Below are positions 50,641-60,176 of a stretch of 64,000 nt of DNA, piece by piece (the first letter of the stretch is position 1; each line of letters begins with the position of its first letter). This stretch comes from Burkholderiaceae bacterium (GTDB taxonomy: Bacteria; Pseudomonadota; Gammaproteobacteria; Burkholderiales; Burkholderiaceae_B), in contig JADZBO010000158.1 of assembly GCA_020851995.1 (NCBI GenBank), positions 1 through 64,000 on the forward strand, written 5' to 3'. Both the position numbers and the translations under genes were made by a program. The notes under the pieces were generated by a model. It searched no databases. It was not told the DNA's origin and saw only the letters and a program-made list of their open reading frames with translations.

Positions 50641-51642
50641 TCAATCGACCTTGAGCCCCATCTGCTTTGCCAGCTTGGAGAATTTGTCGATGTCCTCGTT
50701 GATGATTTTCTTGAACGCAGCAGGACCGTCCGCAGCCTGTGTGTAGCCGAGTGCGGCGAGCTTTTCCTTCACCTCAGGCTTTTGCATGACTTTGTTGATG
50801 CCTTCAAACAGCTTTTGCTGCACGGCTGGCGCGGTGCCCGCCGGAGCTAGCAGGCCGTGCCACTGGTTGAGTTCGTATCCCGGGTAGCCCTGTTCGGCCA
50901 CGGTGGGGATGTCCGGCAAAAAGGGCGAGCGCTGCGGCGACGTCACGGCAAGGGCGCGGAGTTTGCCGGCTTTGATCTGGGCGTTTGCGCTGGATGCCGT
51001 GATGATTGCCATCGGAATCTGTGCGCCGAGCACACTATTGAGCGCGGGGCCACAGCCGCCGAAGGGGACGTGGGTGATGTGCGTGCCCGCCTGGATGTTG
51101 AGCAGTTCGCCCGCGAGGTGCTGCGGCGTGCCGTTGCCGCAGGATCCATAGGACACCTCGTTTTTATCGGGCCGGGCGGCGGCGACCAGCTCGGCCAGCG
51201 TCTTGTAGGGAGAGTTTGCCGGAACGACCAGTACGGAGGGAACGAACGCGACATTGATGATCGGAGCGAAATCCTTTTTCGGATCAAACGGCATTTGCGA
51301 AAACACCGCCGGGTTGATTGCGAAAGAACTGTTGACCATCAGCAGCGAGTAGCCGTCGGGTGCGCGCTCGGCCACGAATTTGGCGCCCAGGTTGCCACTT
51401 GCGCCGGGTTTGTTCTCCACCACGGCGGCATGGCCCATGGTTTCACCAAGATAGTTGCCGATCAGTCGCGCCAGGATGTCTGTTCCGCCGCCCGGGGGAA
51501 ACGTCACGGTGATGTTGATTGGACGCGACGGAAACTTGTCGGGCGATTCGACGGGGTCGGCGGCGAACGTGGCGCCAGGCAGCGCCGAGCCGGCAAGGCA
51601 AAATGCGGTCATCAGACGAAGGCAGGAACGACGATAAGACAT
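50641..51642 (-). CDS. Bug-family (TctC) periplasmic solute-binding protein
   Basis: This 333-residue protein is a second Bug protein in the window. It has a signal peptide (RLMTAFCLAGSALPGATFA, cleavage near Ala27), FPSRPINITVTFPPGGGTDI (the ligand-loop signature) and THVPFGGCGPA. ATG 51642 has AGGAGT upstream; an in-frame start at 51684 would add a leader. It has no TctA/B genes beside it and is divergent from the asparaginase gene, suggesting uptake of a carboxylate or amino acid such as an asparaginase substrate or product; this link is inference. Confidence 0.9.
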   Translation of the reverse strand: MSYRRSCLRLMTAFCLAGSALPGATFAADPVESPDKFPSRPINITVTFPPGGGTDILARLIGNYLGETMGHAAVVENKPGASGNLGAKFVAERAPDGYSLLMVNSSFAINPAVFSQMPFDPKKDFAPIINVAFVPSVLVVPANSPYKTLAELVAAARPDKNEVSYGSCGNGTPQHLAGELLNIQAGTHITHVPFGGCGPALNSVLGAQIPMAIITASSANAQIKAGKLRALAVTSPQRSPFLPDIPTVAEQGYPGYELNQWHGLLAPAGTAPAVQQKLFEGINKVMQKPEVKEKLAALGYTQAADGPAAFKKIINEDIDKFSKLAKQMGLKVD

Positions 51643-52086
51643 TGATACTCCTCTTGAGACTGCGGTGAAAACGCAAGCGTGCAATCAGGATCAAAACGAC
51701 GAACAGGCGCAGTCAGTCTGCGCAGCGATGCGGGTTGATCGTACTGAAGAACTTTTCCGCGCGCCACACAAATTCGTGTAAATATGGCGCGCTGGTTCAA
51801 TTTCTCCGTTCTGGCACCAAGCAAACCCCATGCCAGGTGAGCGATGCGCTTGAATTCAAAAGGTGCCGCTGATGAGATACCGTTAAAAATGTCGGAGCTG
51901 AGGACGCGGTGAGAGAGCAAGCGGGGGAAGCGGTGGAAGAGCAAGCTGGGACGCGGTGGAAGCGCAAGCCGGGACCCGGTGGAAGAGCAAGCTTGGGGAC
52001 GCGGTAAGAGAGCAGTGAGAGTGCCCTGATGCTCCCGGCAGCGCGGCGTTCAGGGGTGCGCGACAACGATCGACAGCAGGAGCATC
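51643..52086. other. Intergenic region with tandem repeat, Bug / asparaginase
   Basis: This 444-base gap between divergent genes holds no gene I can support. Its main content is the imperfect tandem repeat at 51902-52018. No strong -35/-10 pair stands out for either gene, although a promoter for each must lie here. Confidence 0.6.
51902..52018. repeat. Imperfect tandem repeat, about five 23-24 base units
   Basis: Five units of the form GGACGCGGTGGAAGAGCAAGC run head to tail from 51902 to 52018. The core GCGGTGGAAGAGCAAGC is kept with single-base changes (GAGAGAGC, GGAAGCGC, CCCGGTGG, GTAAGAGAGC). It lies 68 bases upstream of the asparaginase ATG. The units are neither codon-periodic (24 and 23 mixed) nor inverted, so a protein-binding array or a slippage product is likely. 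Confidence 0.85.
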
Positions 52087-53094
52087 ATGCGCAATTCTTT
52101 AGCAGAACAACGGCCGGTCGTCGCGCTGATCGGTACCGGTGGCACGATTGCTTCGATCGCCGAGGCCGAAACGCAATTGAGCGATTACACGGTCAGCAGC
52201 GCAGTTGAATCCCTGATCACGGCGGTTCCCGCGTTGGGGTCGATCGCTGCATTCGAGTTTGAGCAGGTCTGCAATATCGAGAGCCATAGCATCGACGACG
52301 CACTGTTGCTGCGCATTGCGCACCGCGTCAATGCATGGCTCGCGATGGATCACGTGGCAGCCGTGGTGATCACGCACGGAACCGATACCCTGGAGGAGAC
52401 GGCGTATTTCCTCAACCTCGTCATCAAGAGCGATAAGCCGGTCGTGGTGGTTGGCGCGATGCGGCCCGCGAGTGCCTTGAGCGCTGACGGGCCGTTGAAC
52501 CTGTTTCATGCCGTCTCGGTGGCGGTCTGTCCCGAGTCTGCAGGCAAGGGGGTGCTGGTCGTGATGAATGACCGCGTCATTGCCGCGCGCTACGCCACGA
52601 AAGGGCACACCACCAACGTTGATGCCTTCGTCATTCCAGAGCAGGGGTGCCTCGGGGTCGTGTCCGGACGGGACGTGCAATACTTCAACGCGCCTTTGCG
52701 TCGCCACACGATCCGCAGTGAATTCCGCCTCGATCCCGGTCAGGCGGCACTGCCTCCGGTCGACATCCTTCATGACTACCAGGGGGCGGGCACCCACCTG
52801 TTCCAGGCCGCGTTGCAAGCCGGTGTGCGTGGCATCGTGTTGGCGGGTACCGGCAACGGCAGCCTTTCGCCCGCAGCGCTGGCGGGTGCAAGGCTGGCGG
52901 TCGGGCAGGGCGTCGCCTTTGTCCGCGCCTCGCGTGTCGGCCAGGGATCGGTGCGTCCGTCTCAGCGGGATGCGCCCCTCGGCGTGGTCGCCGCGCAGTC
53001 ACTCAATCCTCAAAAGGCGCGCGTGCTTCTTAGGCTGGCGCTGCTTCAGCCGCGCGACAGGGACGCGCTGCAGCTCCTGTTTGACGAATATTGA
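52087..53094 (+). CDS. L-asparaginase (type I/II fold), cytosolic form
   Basis: This 335-residue enzyme hydrolyses L-asparagine to aspartate and ammonia. The first catalytic threonine lies in GTGGTIAS (Thr17 as the likely nucleophile). The second triad is in HGTDTLEET (Thr99/Asp100), and VVVVGAMRPASALSADGPLN carries the conserved Ser/Asp region. No signal peptide is present, so it would be cytoplasmic even though its sequence also resembles the periplasmic type II form. ATG 52087 follows CAGGAGCATC. It converges on the thioesterase gene with 6 bases between stops. Confidence 0.92.
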   Translation: MRNSLAEQRPVVALIGTGGTIASIAEAETQLSDYTVSSAVESLITAVPALGSIAAFEFEQVCNIESHSIDDALLLRIAHRVNAWLAMDHVAAVVITHGTDTLEETAYFLNLVIKSDKPVVVVGAMRPASALSADGPLNLFHAVSVAVCPESAGKGVLVVMNDRVIAARYATKGHTTNVDAFVIPEQGCLGVVSGRDVQYFNAPLRRHTIRSEFRLDPGQAALPPVDILHDYQGAGTHLFQAALQAGVRGIVLAGTGNGSLSPAALAGARLAVGQGVAFVRASRVGQGSVRPSQRDAPLGVVAAQSLNPQKARVLLRLALLQPRDRDALQLLFDEY

Positions 53095-53100
53095 GTGCTC

Positions 53101-53559
53101 TCAGGCCTTGCGGCCAGGCAAAGACCAGGTGCTGACGCTGTGGGCGAGCGCCTCGCTGCTCCCCTCGGCCGTCAGGGTGACGTCGCCGGCGCACAGGCGT
53201 CCGGTTTTCAGGACGCGTGCGTCGGCATAAATGATTCCTGGCGGGCTTTTGCGCAGAAAATTGATGGTCAGGCTCGAAGTGACGGCTTCGGCGTTGCCCG
53301 TCGCGCCCACGACGGCAGCGTAAAGCGCCAGGTCGGCCAGACCCATCAGCATCGGGCCGGCGACGATGCCGCCAAGACGCTGGAAATCCGGATTGGGCGG
53401 CAGGGCGAGTCTGGCCGTTCCGAAACCGATTTCCAGGATTTCGATGCCGAGCATGCGGGCAAACGGGTGATGGGACTCGATCAGGGCGAGAAACTCCGCC
53501 AGAGTGATCCGGGGGTGCTCCGGACGGGCAGTGGCGACTGACTGGCGGGTAGGCTTCAT
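53101..53559 (-). CDS. PaaI-like hotdog-fold thioesterase
   Basis: This 152-residue protein matches the PaaI/YiiD thioesterase family (hotdog fold): FARMLGIEILEIGFG, then QRLGGIVAGPMLMGLADLAL with the catalytic-region Asp, SLTINFLRKSP and ARVLKTGRLCAGDVTL. It probably cleaves an acyl-CoA or aryl-CoA in the cytosol. The usual His-Gly-Gly pair at the helix start is replaced by GGIVAG, so the active-site detail is unclear. It diverges from the porin gene. Confidence 0.82.
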   Translation of the reverse strand: MKPTRQSVATARPEHPRITLAEFLALIESHHPFARMLGIEILEIGFGTARLALPPNPDFQRLGGIVAGPMLMGLADLALYAAVVGATGNAEAVTSSLTINFLRKSPPGIIYADARVLKTGRLCAGDVTLTAEGSSEALAHSVSTWSLPGRKA

Positions 53560-53888
53560 ACAGAAAATGTCGGTTGGATGTTCATGACAGGACAGTCAGC
53601 CGGGCGCGGATCTTGATGGCCAACCAAGTCGCATCGTATCAATTGGCGCGGCAAATGGGTGGCATGGCAAAAACAAGGGTAAACCCTTGGTTTAAGTGAC
53701 CAAATTGGACCAAGTGTTGCTTCAGACCAACAGACTGACCGTCAACTGCCACTTTTCTGGCGAGTTTCATAGCCACAGCCCCGGATTTTTGATGCAATAG
53801 CGTCAACTTCCCTTAGCGGAGTTAGGGGGGCGGCAGACAATTCACCCGTTTGTTGCTCTTGTCACTCAAATCATCGGAGATTTCTTAA
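53560..53888. promoter_or_regulatory. Thioesterase / porin intergenic region with palindromes
   Basis: This 329-base gap has no gene. It contains CAAGGGTAAACCCTTG (53674-53689, 7-2-7 perfect inverted repeat), the overlapping TTGGT-N7-ACCAA (53687-53703) and CCAAATTGG (53700-53708). They lie about 180-215 bases upstream of the porin ATG. Porin expression is often tightly regulated, so these are candidate operators. No clear sigma-70 hexamers were assigned. Confidence 0.5.
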
Positions 53889-55085
53889 ATGAAAAAGACT
53901 CTGCTCGCTGCCGCCCTGCTAGCCGGCTTTGCTGGTGCCGCTTCGGCACAATCGTCAGTCACCCTGTACGGCCTTATCGATATGGGTATTGGCTATCAGA
54001 CCATTAACGGCGGCACCGACGCCCAGAACCAAACCCACTTCGGTATGTACAACGGCGTCCAGAACGGCTCGCGTTGGGGCCTGCGTGGCGTTGAAGACAT
54101 GGGCAATGGCAACCGTGCCACGTTCGTGCTCGAAAGCGGTTTCGACTCGGCTAACGGCTCATCGGGCCAATCCGGCCGTCTGTTCGGTCGTGCCTCCTGG
54201 CTCGGTCTCGAGAACAACTCCTGGGGCTATGTTCGCATGGGCCGCCAGTACAACTTCGCGTCTGAGTACCTGACCCCGATCGATCCCTTCCTGGCTGGCT
54301 TCGGCACGGCCAACATGGGTCAGTCGTTCGGCGCCATGAACACCACGCGTTACTCGAACATGCTCAAGTACCAGACCCCCGTCTGGAACGGTTTCAAGGC
54401 TGGTATCGGTTACTCGTTCGCTCCCCAGCTTGAAGCTTTCTACGCTAACTCCGTCGGTGGCCGTAACACCCTCGTCAACGGTTCGGGCAACTCCTACAAC
54501 TTCGACACGATGAACAACACTCGTGCGCTTACGTTGGGTGCCACCTACGCCAATGGTCCCCTGACCATCGCTGCGTCGTATGACCAGATCAACCCGAACT
54601 CCAACGTCAACGCAACGTCGAACTCAGCGTCGCCGAAGCAGTGGATCTTGGGCGGTATGTATGACTTCAAGGCGGTCAAGGTGTCGGCGGCCTACAGCCA
54701 GACCCGTGGTGGTCTGCTCAACCCGCAGTCGGCCACTGGCTACGCTGGCGGTGGCTCTGGTGCCATCAACGGCGGTACCTGGGGTGGCGGCGCAACTGGT
54801 GTTCTGTTCGCAGAAGGCGCTGGTTACAACAGCTACCTGGTTGGTTTGACTGCTCCGATCAATGCATCGAGCAAGGTGTTCGGTTCCTGGCAAATGGCTC
54901 AGCCCAACGGCAACATTCAGGACCTCGTGAACGCTGTCAACCAAAACGTGTACGCGATTGGTTACCAGTACGACTTCACCAAGCGCACCAACGTGTACGC
55001 TTCGGTTGCGTACCTGAACGGTGTTGGTTTCCTGAGCGGTGTGAACACCACGCAGATCTTCACCGGCGTGCGTCACCAGTTCTAA
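53889..55085 (+). CDS. Trimeric general porin (Burkholderiales type, Gram-negative porin family 4)
   Basis: This 398-residue outer-membrane beta-barrel has a signal peptide (MKKTLLAAALLAGFAGAASA, cleavage before Gln21) and mature start SSVTLYGLIDMGIGY. GSRWGLRGVEDMGNG and WLGLENNSWGYVRMGRQYN are typical of this family, and the C-terminal Phe (GVRHQF) fits recognition by the assembly machinery. It forms a diffusion pore for small solutes. ATG 53889 follows GGAGATT. A strong terminator follows. Codon use is more biased (AAC, GGT, CTG) than in neighbours, as for highly expressed genes. Confidence 0.96.
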   Translation: MKKTLLAAALLAGFAGAASAQSSVTLYGLIDMGIGYQTINGGTDAQNQTHFGMYNGVQNGSRWGLRGVEDMGNGNRATFVLESGFDSANGSSGQSGRLFGRASWLGLENNSWGYVRMGRQYNFASEYLTPIDPFLAGFGTANMGQSFGAMNTTRYSNMLKYQTPVWNGFKAGIGYSFAPQLEAFYANSVGGRNTLVNGSGNSYNFDTMNNTRALTLGATYANGPLTIAASYDQINPNSNVNATSNSASPKQWILGGMYDFKAVKVSAAYSQTRGGLLNPQSATGYAGGGSGAINGGTWGGGATGVLFAEGAGYNSYLVGLTAPINASSKVFGSWQMAQPNGNIQDLVNAVNQNVYAIGYQYDFTKRTNVYASVAYLNGVGFLSGVNTTQIFTGVRHQF

Positions 55086-55126
55086 TCAAACTGTTGCACG
55101 ACCAAGCCGGCTTGCCGGCTTGCACA

Positions 55127-55159
55127 ACGGGTCACCCGAAAAGGTGGCCCGTTTTGTTT
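55127..55159 (+). terminator. Rho-independent terminator of the porin gene
   Basis: ACGGGTCACC (55127-55136) and GGTGGCCCGT (55143-55152) form a 10-base stem with one G-T pair and a 6-base loop, followed by TTTTGTTT. Just before it, AAGCCGGCTTGCCGGCTT (55104-55121) is a second hairpin with 8-base arms. Together they strongly separate the porin transcript from nuo. Confidence 0.9.
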
Positions 55160-55427
55160 GGTACGTCAGACATTGCGAATCAATATCGCAGTCATGGGCC
55201 ATGCGAAATCGCGGGTATAAGCCATGCAAAATCGTGGGTATGAGCCCTGCAATAACGCAGTATTCAAGCCTCGCGATCACTCTGCACACAGGCCAGCCAA
55301 GAAATGCATGTGCCAGTGTGTTTTCATCCGCCACGCACAATTAACAGGGCATTCATTGATGCAGCACAAAATGGTGTGATCCGCATCGGTTTGCGGGACG
55401 AGATTCAGGGTAAAGCCCTATGCTCGG
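55160..55427. other. Porin-nuoA intergenic region
   Basis: Between the porin terminator and the nuo promoter there is no supportable gene. A 23-base tandem repeat occupies 55196-55263; the rest shows no recognisable feature. Confidence 0.55.
55196..55263. repeat. Three-unit tandem repeat, 23-base period
   Basis: Units GGGCCATGCGAAATCGCGGG(TAT), AAGCCATGCAAAATCGTGGG(TAT) and a shorter GAGCCCTGCAATAACGCAGTAT follow one another, sharing the core GCCATGCNAAATCG. It lies in the untranslated gap between the porin terminator and nuoA. Units are not palindromic. A weaker related segment may precede it (about 55170-55195). Confidence 0.7.
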
Positions 55428-55436
55428 TGATACAAT
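55428..55436 (+). promoter_or_regulatory. Extended -10 promoter of the nuo operon
   Basis: TGATACAAT is an extended -10 element (TG, one base, then TACAAT). The predicted start is about 55443, giving a leader of about 26 bases before nuoA. No good -35 hexamer is seen, which extended -10 promoters can tolerate. Confidence 0.55.
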
Positions 55437-55468
55437 CTTAGGGTTTGTGCAAAGGACGGATGGTCAGG

Positions 55469-55828
55469 ATGAATCTACAACAATATTTCCCTGTTCTGCT
55501 CTTTATCATCGTGGGTACGGTGGTTGGTTGTGCCTTGATTGCCGTTGGCTCGCTCATCGGCCCCCACAAACCCGACGCGCAGAAAAACTCGGCCTACGAA
55601 TGCGGTTTTGAAGCCTTCGGCGACGCCCGGATGAAGTTCGATGTCCGTTACTACCTCGTCGCGATCCTGTTCATTCTGTTCGACATCGAAATCGCGTTTG
55701 TATTCCCGTGGGCGATCGCCAGCAAGGCGGTCGGCATGGTTGGGTTCGTCACGGTCATGATCTTCCTGGTTGTGTTGACTGTTGGCTTCATCTACGAATG
55801 GAAAAAGGGTGCGCTCGACTGGGAATAA
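55469..55828 (+). CDS. nuoA: NADH-quinone oxidoreductase subunit A
   Basis: This 119-residue membrane subunit of complex I has three helices and the conserved loop [20 protein letters not shown] with the exposed cysteine, followed by [24 protein letters not shown] start at ATG 55469 (MNLQQYF), as in relatives; an ATG at 55460 three codons earlier is also possible. It is the first gene of nuoA-I. Confidence 0.96.
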   Translation: MNLQQYFPVLLFIIVGTVVGCALIAVGSLIGPHKPDAQKNSAYECGFEAFGDARMKFDVRYYLVAILFILFDIEIAFVFPWAIASKAVGMVGFVTVMIFLVVLTVGFIYEWKKGALDWE

Positions 55829-55851
55829 CCCGGTCACGCACAAGGCAACTT

Positions 55852-56328
55852 ATGGCAATTGACGGCATTCTCAAGCAAGGCTTCGTCACCACGCAGGCCG
55901 ACAAGTTCATCAACTGGGCCAAGACCGGTTCGCTCTGGCCCATGACGTTCGGGTTGGCGTGCTGTGCGGTCGAGATGATGCACGCGGGCGCCTCGCGCTA
56001 CGACCTTGACCAGTTCGGCATCATCTTCCGTCCCAGTCCCCGCCAGTCAGATCTGATGATCGTCGCAGGCACCCTGTGCAACAAGATGGGTCCGGCGCTG
56101 CGCAAGGTCTACGATCAGATGCCCGAGCCTCGCTGGGTTGTCTCAATGGGTTCCTGTGCCAACGGCGGCGGCTACTACCACTATTCGTATTCTGTGGTGC
56201 GTGGCTGTGATCGGGTTGTTCCGGTCGATATCTACGTTCCGGGTTGCCCTCCGACTGCGGAAGCACTGATCTACGGCTTGCTGCAAATGCAGAACAAGAT
56301 TCACCTTACGAGTACCATTGCCCGATAA
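55852..56328 (+). CDS. nuoB: NADH-quinone oxidoreductase subunit B
   Basis: This 158-residue subunit carries the terminal iron-sulfur cluster N2. The ligands are visible: adjacent cysteines in [11 protein letters not shown], Cys in [12 protein letters not shown], and Cys in [17 protein letters not shown] 55852 lies 23 bases after nuoA; a longer in-frame stretch upstream overlaps nuoA and is not part of the family. Confidence 0.98.
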   Translation: MAIDGILKQGFVTTQADKFINWAKTGSLWPMTFGLACCAVEMMHAGASRYDLDQFGIIFRPSPRQSDLMIVAGTLCNKMGPALRKVYDQMPEPRWVVSMGSCANGGGYYHYSYSVVRGCDRVVPVDIYVPGCPPTAEALIYGLLQMQNKIHLTSTIAR

Positions 56329-56388
56329 ATCCCGGGGCAGACGGCGCGATTCAATCGATTCCGACTGCTTCATCCAGGCACGAAGACA

Positions 56389-57009
56389 ATGTCCAGGCTA
56401 GAAACCCTGCATCAACAACTGGTGGCGCTGCTCGGCGAGCAGGCGCGCATCACCGTTGCAACGGACGAGATCACCGTCGAAGTTCCCGCCGACCAGTGGC
56501 TACCGGTCTGCAAGCGTCTGCGCGACGAATCGACGCTGCGTTTTGAAACCTGCATGGATCTGTGCGGGGTTGATTACTCGACTTACGCGCAAGGCAAGGT
56601 CGCGGACTCCACGCACGACGATTATGTGCCCACGGGTCGTTTTGCCGTCGTGGCGCACCTTCTGTCAATTACGCACAACTGGCGTGTGCGCATTCGCGCA
56701 TTCGCCGTCAATGACGATCTGCCAGTCATGGATTCACTGGTCGATGTCTGGCCCAGCGTCAATTGGTACGAGCGCGAAGCATTCGACCTTTTCGGCATCG
56801 TCTTTGAAGGTCATCCGGATTTGCGCCGCATCCTGACAGACTACGGTTTTATCGGACACCCGTTCCGCAAGGATTTCCCCGTGTACGGCAACGTCGAAAT
56901 GCGTTACGACCCCGAGCAGGGGCGCGTCGTTTACCAGCCCGTCACAATCGAACCCCGCGAAATCATTCCGCGCATTGTGCGCGAAGACGGTTATGGGGTG
57001 GGGCGCTAA
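56389..57009 (+). CDS. nuoC: NADH-quinone oxidoreductase subunit C
   Basis: This 206-residue subunit of the peripheral arm has the 30-kDa subunit fold. [22 protein letters not shown] is the signature, and RKDFPVYG follows near the C-terminus. It is separate from NuoD, unlike the fused NuoCD of E. coli. It lies 60 bases after nuoB and ends 3 bases before nuoD. Confidence 0.97.
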   Translation: MSRLETLHQQLVALLGEQARITVATDEITVEVPADQWLPVCKRLRDESTLRFETCMDLCGVDYSTYAQGKVADSTHDDYVPTGRFAVVAHLLSITHNWRVRIRAFAVNDDLPVMDSLVDVWPSVNWYEREAFDLFGIVFEGHPDLRRILTDYGFIGHPFRKDFPVYGNVEMRYDPEQGRVVYQPVTIEPREIIPRIVREDGYGVGR

Positions 57010-57012
57010 ACC

Positions 57013-58269
57013 ATGGCAGAAATCAAGAACTACACACTGAACTTCGGCCCCCAGCATCCGGCCGCGCACGGCGTTTTGCGCCTGATCCTCGAGCTTGACG
57101 GCGAAGTCATCCAGCGCGCGGATCCGCACATCGGTCTGCTGCATCGCGCGACCGAAAAGCTCGCCGAGCATCGTACCTACCTGCAGGCGTTGCCTTATAT
57201 GGACCGCCTCGACTACGTGTCGATGATGTGTAACGAACACGCCTACGTGATGGCGGTCGAAAAGCTCCTCGGGATCGAAGTGCCGATTCGCGCGCAGTAC
57301 ATCCGCGTGCTTTTTGACGAAATCACCCGCTTGCTCAATCACCTGATGTCGCTGGGGTCGCACGGCCTGGACGTCGGCGCCATGGCTGCGTTCCTGTATA
57401 CCGTCCGCGAGCGCGAGGATCTCTTCGACTGCTACGAAGCGGTGTCCGGCGCCCGGATGCACGCGGCGTATTACCGCCCGGGTGGTGTTTACCGTGATTT
57501 GCCGGATTCGATGCCCCGGTATCCGGAAACCAGCAAATACCGCTCAACCAAGGATCTCAAGCTTCGCAACGAAGCGCGCTCGGGTTCCTTGCTGGACTTC
57601 ATCGAGGATTTCACCAACCGCTTCCCGGCTTGCGTGGACGAATACGAAACGCTCCTGACCGACAACCGGATCTGGAAGCAGCGTCTGGTGGGCATCGGCG
57701 TGGTGTCCCCCGAACGCGCCATGGCGATCGGCTTCACCGGTCCGATGTTGCGTGGCTCCGGCGTTGCGTGGGATGTCCGCAAGATGCAGCCGTACGAGGT
57801 CTACGACCGCATGCAGTTCGACATCCCGGTTGGCTCGAACGGCGATTCCTACGACCGTTATCTGGTTCGCGTGGCCGAAATGCGTGAAAGCAACCGCATC
57901 ATCCGTCAGTGTGTTGAGTGGCTGCGCAACAATCCCGGTCCGGTCATGGTTGATAACCACAAGGTCGCACCGCCCAAGCGCGCCGACATGAAATCGAACA
58001 TGGAAGACCTGATTCACCACTTCAAGCTGTTTTCGGAGGGTTTCCACGTGCCCCCCGGAGAGGCCTATGTAGGTATCGAACACCCGAAGGGTGAATTCGG
58101 CATCTACATGATTTCCGATGGCGCCAACAAGCCCTACCGCCTGAAGATCCGCGCGCCGGGATTCGCACACTTGCAGACGCTTGACGAAATGGCCCGCGGC
58201 CACATGATTGCCGATGCCGTCACAATCATCGGTACACAGGACATCGTTTTCGGCGAGATTGATCGTTGA
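57013..58269 (+). CDS. nuoD: NADH-quinone oxidoreductase subunit D
   Basis: This 418-residue subunit forms part of the quinone-binding site (49-kDa homologue). [20 protein letters not shown], the Tyr in [16 protein letters not shown] and the ending DIVFGEIDR are typical. ATG 57013 follows the nuoC stop by 3 bases, so the two are probably translationally coupled. Confidence 0.98.
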   Translation: MAEIKNYTLNFGPQHPAAHGVLRLILELDGEVIQRADPHIGLLHRATEKLAEHRTYLQALPYMDRLDYVSMMCNEHAYVMAVEKLLGIEVPIRAQYIRVLFDEITRLLNHLMSLGSHGLDVGAMAAFLYTVREREDLFDCYEAVSGARMHAAYYRPGGVYRDLPDSMPRYPETSKYRSTKDLKLRNEARSGSLLDFIEDFTNRFPACVDEYETLLTDNRIWKQRLVGIGVVSPERAMAIGFTGPMLRGSGVAWDVRKMQPYEVYDRMQFDIPVGSNGDSYDRYLVRVAEMRESNRIIRQCVEWLRNNPGPVMVDNHKVAPPKRADMKSNMEDLIHHFKLFSEGFHVPPGEAYVGIEHPKGEFGIYMISDGANKPYRLKIRAPGFAHLQTLDEMARGHMIADAVTIIGTQDIVFGEIDR

Positions 58270-58302
58270 TCGCTCAGTACACGCTCATACCGGATTTACA
58301 TC

Positions 58303-58803
58303 ATGCTGCTTTCTGAACAGGCCTACCAAAAGATCGACCGCGAGATCGCCAAGTTTCCGGCGGATCAAAAGCAGTCCGCCATCATGGCGTCGCTGCAGAT
58401 CGCCCAGCAGGAAATTGGCTGGGTTTCTCCCGAAGTGATTCAGGACGTTGCCGACTACCTGGGTCAACCGCCGATCCTGGTGCAGGAAAACGCCACGTTC
58501 TACAACATGTTCGACGTGCGTCCTGTCGGCCGGTTCAAGATCAGCGTCTGTACCAATCTGCCCTGCGCGTTGCGTGACGGCGAGAAAACCGCGGACTATC
58601 TCAAGAAAAAGCTCGGAATCGGATTGCGTGAAACCACACCCGACGGCCTCTTCACGCTGATTGAAGGCGAGTGCATGGGCGCTTGCGGCGATTCGCCGGT
58701 TTTGCTGGTCAACAATACCCACATGTGTGTGCGCATGGCACCCGGGAAAATCGACGAGATGATCAGCGATCTGACGGCCGCTGCCAAGGGAGCCTCGGCA
58801 TGA
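58303..58803 (+). CDS. nuoE: NADH-quinone oxidoreductase subunit E
   Basis: This 166-residue subunit is the 24-kDa [2Fe-2S] (N1a) protein of the NADH module. Cluster cysteines are in [13 protein letters not shown] and [13 protein letters not shown]. Its stop codon overlaps the nuoF ATG (ATGA at 58800-58803). Confidence 0.98.
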   Translation: MLLSEQAYQKIDREIAKFPADQKQSAIMASLQIAQQEIGWVSPEVIQDVADYLGQPPILVQENATFYNMFDVRPVGRFKISVCTNLPCALRDGEKTADYLKKKLGIGLRETTPDGLFTLIEGECMGACGDSPVLLVNNTHMCVRMAPGKIDEMISDLTAAAKGASA

Positions 58804-60161
58804 ACGCCATCCTCCAGAAGTACTCGCAGGGACTTGACGGCGCGCCGGGCGGCGACCGCGCCAATTCGATGGCGTTGCACGATCGCCATATCAATCCGCA
58901 GATCATGGCCGGACTGGACGGCCACAACTGGCGCCTTGCCGATTACGTCAAGCGCGGCGGCTACGAGGCGCTGCGCAAGATCCTGACCGAAGGCATCAGT
59001 CAGGAGGATGTCGTGGCCGAGGTCAAGGCATCGGGTCTGCGCGGTCGGGGCGGCGCCGGGTTTCCGACCGGGCTCAAGTGGAGTTTCATGCCGCGCGCCT
59101 TCCCGGGCCAGAAATACCTGATCTGTAATTCCGATGAAGGCGAACCGGGCACGTTCAAGGATCGCGATATTCTGCGCCTGAACCCCCACATCGTGATCGA
59201 GGGCATGGTGATTGCCGCCTATGCCACCGGTACGACGGTTGGCTACAACTATATCCACGGCGAAATCTTCGAGGTATACACCCGCTTTGAGGAAGCCCTC
59301 GAAGAAGCACGCGCTGCCGGGTTCCTCGGCGACAACATCCTCGGCTCGCAATTCAGCTTCCAGTTGCACGCTTTCCATGGTTTTGGCGCCTACATCTGCG
59401 GCGAGGAAACCGGATTACTGGAGTCCCTGGAAGGCAAGAAAGGCCAGCCGCGCTTCAAGCCGCCGTTTCCGGCAAGTTTTGGCATGTACGGCAAGCCCAC
59501 CACGGTCAACAACACCGAGACGTTCGCCGCGGTTCCCTGGATCATCCGTCATGGCGGGAAGGCCTATCTTGAGGTCGGCAAGCCCAATAACGGTGGCACC
59601 AAGCTCTTTTCGATCACCGGTGACGTCGAGCGTCCCGGCAATTACGAAATCCCGCTGGGCACGCCGTTCTCCAAGCTGCTCGAACTCGCGGGCGGTATGC
59701 GCGCCGGCGCCAGACTGAAGGCCGTGATTCCCGGCGGGTCGAGCTCGCCGGTCATTCCGGGCGCGCAGATGATGGAGCTCACGATGGATTACGACGCTAT
59801 CGCCAAGGCTGGGTCCATGCTGGGCTCCGGGGCGGTCATCGTGATGGACGAATCCCGCTGCATGGTCAAGTCGCTGCTGCGCCTGTCGTACTTTTATTAT
59901 GAGGAAAGCTGCGGTCAGTGCACACCCTGCCGCGAAGGTACGGGCTGGCTCTATCGCATGGTCAACCGCATCGAGCACGGGCAGGGTCGCCAGGAAGATC
60001 TTGATCTGCTCGATTCGGTCGCCGGCAACATCATGGGCCGCACGATTTGTGCCCTGGGCGATGCCGCGGCGATGCCGGTCCGAGGTTTCCTGAAGCATTA
60101 CCGTGATGAATTTGCACACCACATCGAGCATAAGCGGTGTGTGGTCGCCCCCTACATCTAA
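58800..60161 (+). CDS. nuoF: NADH-quinone oxidoreductase subunit F
   Basis: This 453-residue subunit binds FMN and NADH. It shows [18 protein letters not shown] (NADH loop), [14 protein letters not shown] (FMN/NADH), and the [4Fe-4S] ligands in [11 protein letters not shown] plus a later Cys in [12 protein letters not shown] 58800 overlaps nuoE by 4 bases; longer in-frame starts lie inside nuoE. nuoG begins 15 bases after its stop. Confidence 0.98.
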   Translation: MNAILQKYSQGLDGAPGGDRANSMALHDRHINPQIMAGLDGHNWRLADYVKRGGYEALRKILTEGISQEDVVAEVKASGLRGRGGAGFPTGLKWSFMPRAFPGQKYLICNSDEGEPGTFKDRDILRLNPHIVIEGMVIAAYATGTTVGYNYIHGEIFEVYTRFEEALEEARAAGFLGDNILGSQFSFQLHAFHGFGAYICGEETGLLESLEGKKGQPRFKPPFPASFGMYGKPTTVNNTETFAAVPWIIRHGGKAYLEVGKPNNGGTKLFSITGDVERPGNYEIPLGTPFSKLLELAGGMRAGARLKAVIPGGSSSPVIPGAQMMELTMDYDAIAKAGSMLGSGAVIVMDESRCMVKSLLRLSYFYYEESCGQCTPCREGTGWLYRMVNRIEHGQGRQEDLDLLDSVAGNIMGRTICALGDAAAMPVRGFLKHYRDEFAHHIEHKRCVVAPYI

Positions 60162-60176
60162 GGTCTGGACAAGGTT

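Noticed and set aside
55086..55340. 84-codon minus-strand frame after the porin gene
   Set aside because: It runs through the terminator and the tandem repeat, has no ribosome site and no recognisable sequence.
55160..55468. Copy of the tRNA-Leu 3' end that would mark an integrated island
   Set aside because: I compared the last 20 bases of the tRNA with this region by eye and saw no duplicate; no integrase gene lies in 43100-55400.
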